Shown one piece after another: positions 14,601 to 16,482 of a stretch of DNA of 16,482 nucleotides (within the stretch, counting starts at the first letter, position 1; the number at the start of each line of letters is the position of its first letter). The DNA lies in the NCBI GenBank assembly GCA_947478985.1, contig CANJYC010000012.1:1-16482 (forward strand), in the 5' to 3' direction. Position numbers and translations under genes: made by a program. Source of the stretch: Acidobacteriota bacterium. GTDB lineage: Bacteria; Acidobacteriota; Vicinamibacteria; Vicinamibacterales; UBA2999. The notes under the pieces were generated by a model, which had not been told where the DNA came from, ran no database searches, and was given only the letters and a program-made list of their open reading frames with translations.

Positions 14601-15115
14601 CGTTCGGCGAGGGCCGCAAGTGGCTGAACGGCGGTGGCGTGAGTGGCGCCGTGCTCGGCGGCTGGCAGCTCACCCTGGCGGGCCGCTATCAGACCGGTTT
14701 CCCGTTGAACATCTCGCAAGCGAGCAACAACTCCGGCCTCCTCGGCAGCAATCAACGGCCGAACGTCGTCCCAGGGGTGAACCCGATGACCACCGGCAGC
14801 CAGGAGGATCGCGCGGTCTCGGGCTGGATCAATCCGGCGGCGTTCTCTGCCGCGCCGGCGTTCACGTTCGGCAATGCCCCGCGCACCAACCCCGACTGGC
14901 GCGGGCCCGGCCAGCGGAATGTCGATCTGGCCATCGCCAAGACGCAGCGCATCGGGAGCAAGTCCCTCTCGCTGCGCGCGGACGTGATGAACCTGTTCGA
15001 CGACCCGCTCTTCCTCGGCCCCGTCACGACGTTCGGCACGAGCACGTTCGGGCAAATCACGTCGGTCGGCGGCTTCGCGCGGTCGATGCAGTTCCAGGTG
15101 AGGTTTGGTTTCTAA
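11624..15115 (+). CDS. TonB-dependent receptor, Oar-like with CarboxypepD_reg domain
   Basis: 1163 residues, outer-membrane protein. A signal peptide (TRLAAVRFCLAICGALLAF, cleavage near VSAQ at about 40-43) is followed by a carboxypeptidase-regulatory-like beta sandwich at about 45-125 (GAVRGAVRDAQGIIPGVEV .. GTYTVRATLAGF). Then comes the plug (about 130-245, with DLPLFGRN and LLEGVSITD), and a large beta barrel. It ends SMQFQVRFGF, so the last residue is Phe, the outer-membrane assembly signal. This architecture is common in Acidobacteriota and in Oar-type receptors. It imports a large or scarce substrate using TonB energy; the substrate is unknown. No SusD-like lipoprotein gene lies nearby. 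It is followed by a GC-rich hairpin and the exported aminotransferase, suggesting amino-containing substrates. The ATG at 11624 is the only start that keeps a proper signal peptide; ribosome binding is weak (ACGGG). Confidence 0.95.
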   Translation: MPTHTALSPTPSHPPTPLTRLAAVRFCLAICGALLAFASIVSAQSYQGAVRGAVRDAQGIIPGVEVTLVNEETSAARTVVSNESGEYMFASVLPGTYTVRATLAGFKTEERKTLRVATQQQLVIDFALEIGGISEQITVTGAAPIVDRATATVATSMDAKTIADLPLFGRNTFYSATTTPNVIQSGDPQFVRYQDQSNASLLSLGGGPRRGNAYLLEGVSITDFVNRPAWTPSTEAIEDMRVQVKTYDADMGRAAGGVFNVTAKSGSNDWHGSALVINKPGWSTGQLFFAKRAGIPNPPQYYYSWAGSTGGPIVKNKTFFWFSTDDYAQRSTRNNVLTFPTAAERTGDFSQSKVTIYDPLTTRPNPNGTGFIRDPFPGNVIPANRISPIALAMLKNMPLPTAGRSFNGQATLDDGPQNQETLKIDQHWSDRWTMTGMYGHQHTKEPGSAFWGPNSTVVGDPGGSLLYRTVNFGSVNNIFIPNNSTTVAVRYGYNHFKDAGGNYIGVDAASLGLPSNFVNALAFNTFPNITLTGYSGMGNNGPSLTTHISQTANVNASKFFGAHTVKLGADYRKIAANTMVFGASAGAFTFNQGFTQGPNANAASAAAGDAVASMLLGYAASGEVNNGTPASYFINYYSGYLQDDVRVSSKLSVNMGLRYEYEAGVAEQDNRFTVGFDRNATFPVQVPGLDLKGGLMYAGVDGNPTTQAKPINGVAPRGGVAWSLTDKTVVRGGYGFFWSPTQIPGVGESAIGARGYSASTTMLTTTDGGLTPAGSIANPFPAGVTPPQGNALGLATGAGSVIDFVDQNSKPGYVQQYSLDIQKELGGGNVIGVGYMGSRSEHLSLGGTSDATVNINQLDPTYLALGSALQQTVPNPFFGNAAFGNLSRSATISRGQLLRPYPQFDNVLAHRVNDASARYNAFVTRWNKRMANGYSLDVNYTFSRLMDNQFGESNSFSSRQGSALNNYDLGAEYGVSLLDVAHRLNLNGTVQLPFGEGRKWLNGGGVSGAVLGGWQLTLAGRYQTGFPLNISQASNNSGLLGSNQRPNVVPGVNPMTTGSQEDRAVSGWINPAAFSAAPAFTFGNAPRTNPDWRGPGQRNVDLAIAKTQRIGSKSLSLRADVMNLFDDPLFLGPVTTFGTSTFGQITSVGGFARSMQFQVRFGF

Positions 15116-15141
15116 GTGTCCAGTGGTCCGGTTGCCATCAC

Positions 15142-15162
15142 GCGGGGGCTCGAGGCCCCCGC
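15142..15162 (+). terminator. perfect 8-base GC hairpin between receptor and aminotransferase
   Basis: GCGGGGGC pairs with GGCCCCCGC's complementary part (G15142-C15162 to C15149-G15155) around a TCGAG loop. It ends 13 bases before the next ATG and just 2 bases before the ribosome site. No T-tract follows. It may attenuate read-through or protect the upstream receptor mRNA, letting the receptor and the enzyme be made in different amounts. Confidence 0.45.
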
Positions 15163-15164
15163 AA

Positions 15165-15169
15165 GGGAG
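15165..15169 (+). promoter_or_regulatory. ribosome binding site of the aminotransferase
   Basis: GGGAG, 6 bases before the ATG at 15176. It selects that start over an open extension back to the receptor stop. Confidence 0.7.
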
Positions 15170-15175
15170 AGAGTC

Positions 15176-16375
15176 ATGAATCGTCGTTCCTTTGTGCAGA
15201 CATTGGGAGCGGGGGCCGTCGGCCTCAGCGCCTTCGAATCGACCACGCTGTTCGCGCGAGGCCTCGCGCAGGCGCCCGCGGCGGCCTCCGTGCCGCTCGC
15301 ACCCTCGCTCACCAACCTCATTCGCATCGGCAGCAATGAGAATCCCTACGGGCCGGCCCCCTCGGCGATTCAAGCCGTCACGATGGCGTCGCCGGGCGCG
15401 AACCGGTATCCCGGCCCGCTCACGCAGAAGCTGGTCACGACCATCGCGGACAAGCACAAGGTGCCGGTCGAGCAGGTCCTGCTGTCCGGCGGATCCGGCG
15501 ACATCCTGGCTGCAGTCGTCACCGCGTTCACGGGCAAGACGAAGGCGCTGGTCACCGGCCTCCCGAGCTACGAGGCGCCGGTCCGCACCGCCAAGGACGT
15601 CGGCGCGCCGCTCAAGGAGATCCCGCTGACGTCCGAACTGCGGCTCGACCTGCCGAAGATGACGGCGGCCGCCGCCGGCGCCGGGCTCGTCTACATCTGC
15701 AATCCGAACAACCCGACCGCCACGGCCGTGTCGGCTTCGGCTGTCACCGCCACCATCGAGGCGGTCGTCACAGCCTCGCCGGCCACCTACATCCTGGTAG
15801 ACGAAGCCTACTTCGAGTACTCGGATCTGCCCGGCTTCGACACGGCCGTTCCGCTCGTGGCGAAGTACCCGAACGTCATCGTCGCGCGCACGTTCTCGAA
15901 GATCCACGGCATGGCCGGCATGCGTGTCGGCTACGCCATCGCCCAGCCGAAGACGCTCGAAGCCATCCGCGCGTTCCACTCGAACTCGGGTCTCAGCTCG
16001 ATGAGCCTGGCGGCCGCCACCGCGTCGCTCGAGGACAAGGCGCACATGGCCGAACAGGCCGTGATGAACCGCGAGGTGCGGGCCATGACGGTGGCCGCCT
16101 TCGAGAAGGCGGGCTACACCGTGGCGCCATCCGACGCCAACTTCATCTTCGTGGACATCAAGCGGGACACGCGCCGCTTCGCCGATTCCTGCCGCAAGGC
16201 AGGGGTCGCTGTCGGGCGCGCCTTTCCCCCGCTCACCAACTACGCGCGCATCTCAATCGGCACGAAGGCTGAAATGGAGAAGGCGATCCCGGTGTTCATG
16301 CAGGTGCTCGGCGCACCACCGAACGCCACGGCATATTTCCACACGATGGATGACCTCCCAACCGAGCTGACCTAG
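15176..16375 (+). CDS. Tat-exported PLP aminotransferase, HisC-like (class I/II)
   Basis: 399 residues. A twin-arginine signal (MNRRSFVQTLGAGAVGL) sends a folded, PLP-loaded enzyme to the periplasm. The rest is a fold-type I aminotransferase resembling histidinol-phosphate aminotransferase: SNENPYGP (53-60), NRYPG (76-80), SGGSGDIL (104-111), CNPNNPT (175-181), VDEAYFEY (208-215), TFSK with the PLP Lys at 242, MRVGY (249-253), and ARISIGT near the C-terminus. All cofactor-contacting residues seem present, so it should be active. Ordinary HisC is cytoplasmic; the signal makes a biosynthetic role in histidine unlikely. It probably transaminates amino acids or amines brought in by the TonB receptor. 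The start at 15176 is supported by GGGAG. The next gene begins 9 bases after its stop, so they form one transcript. Confidence 0.92.
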   Translation: MNRRSFVQTLGAGAVGLSAFESTTLFARGLAQAPAAASVPLAPSLTNLIRIGSNENPYGPAPSAIQAVTMASPGANRYPGPLTQKLVTTIADKHKVPVEQVLLSGGSGDILAAVVTAFTGKTKALVTGLPSYEAPVRTAKDVGAPLKEIPLTSELRLDLPKMTAAAAGAGLVYICNPNNPTATAVSASAVTATIEAVVTASPATYILVDEAYFEYSDLPGFDTAVPLVAKYPNVIVARTFSKIHGMAGMRVGYAIAQPKTLEAIRAFHSNSGLSSMSLAAATASLEDKAHMAEQAVMNREVRAMTVAAFEKAGYTVAPSDANFIFVDIKRDTRRFADSCRKAGVAVGRAFPPLTNYARISIGTKAEMEKAIPVFMQVLGAPPNATAYFHTMDDLPTELT

Positions 16376-16384
16376 GCCCTGACC

Positions 16385-16482
16385 ATGCTGACCCGTCGAC
16401 TGTTTCTCGAACGAGTCGCCGAGACCGCGGGCGCCGCCATGACCTACGAGGCCATGGCGGCCCTCGGCCTGATGGCGGTACC
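16385..16482 (+). CDS. N-terminus of RR-signal protein, probably flavin amine oxidase (partial)
   Basis: Only 32 complete codons fit before the window ends, so the 3' part is missing. The start is ATG at 16385, 9 bases after the aminotransferase stop. MLTRRLFLERV is a twin-arginine signal, followed by AGAAMTYEAMAALGLMAV. From memory, similar leaders (TRR-x-FL, then YEAM-x-ALGL) precede secreted flavin monoamine oxidases in related bacteria, and a FAD-binding strand should follow just outside. No cofactor motif is visible here, so the function rests on leader similarity and on its neighbour. No strong ribosome site is seen, which suits translational coupling. Confidence 0.55.
   Translation, partial: MLTRRLFLERVAETAGAAMTYEAMAALGLMAV

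Noticed and set aside
14195..16045. 616-codon minus-strand frame across the receptor end and the aminotransferase
   Set aside because: It spans two real genes and the gap between them, and shows no domain; it is a shadow.
11624..16482. SusC/SusD-type glycan uptake locus
   Set aside because: No SusD-like lipoprotein and no glycoside hydrolase is present; the receptor has the Oar/CarboxypepD_reg type and its neighbours are amino-group enzymes.

Overview
This GC-rich, gene-dense window looks like chromosome from a Gram-negative soil-type bacterium, most likely an Acidobacteriota member near Vicinamibacteria. That placement is inferred from three things: an Oar/CarboxypepD_reg-type TonB-dependent receptor ending in Phe, several Tat-exported cofactor enzymes, and the overall gene style. 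I see no tRNA, rRNA, CRISPR array, insertion sequence or phage gene. The long opposite-strand reading frames are GC-driven shadows.

Left part (82-8088) reads as a stress, dormancy and envelope group. A minus-strand gene encodes an unusual fusion of a Cof-type HAD phosphatase, a HerA/DUF87-type ATPase and a C-terminal module of unknown function. It diverges from a LysM + YkuD L,D-transpeptidase. Then come a tandem universal stress protein, a DUF2383/PA2169-type four-helix protein and a two-repeat DUF4389 membrane protein. A convergent LOG-family (Rossmann-fold) gene follows. It diverges from an HPF/RaiA-type ribosome hibernation factor, and a secreted multicopper oxidase comes next.

Middle part (8142-9986) is a tight plus-strand run: the ribosome-associated ATPase YchF, a stand-alone KOW + Smr protein resembling the tail of MutS2 (starting 1 base after the ychF stop), and a short GIY-YIG nuclease. 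A hairpin follows.

Right part (10134-16482) looks like a periplasmic amino-nitrogen module. It holds a Tat-exported D-amino-acid-oxidase-like flavoprotein whose C-terminal region has been moved to the N-terminus (a circular permutation), a large TonB-dependent receptor, a Tat-exported HisC-like PLP aminotransferase, and the start of another RR-signal protein cut by the window edge (probably a flavin amine oxidase). The leaders of the oxidase and of the receptor share a 12-base palindromic core, GACACGAATGTC, inside a hairpin with a CGAA loop at a similar distance from the start codon.

The points most worth following up are the HAD-HerA fusion, the permuted oxidase, the stand-alone KOW-Smr protein beside YchF, the shared CGAA hairpins, and the idea of an exported aminotransferase/oxidase pathway fed by the TonB receptor.
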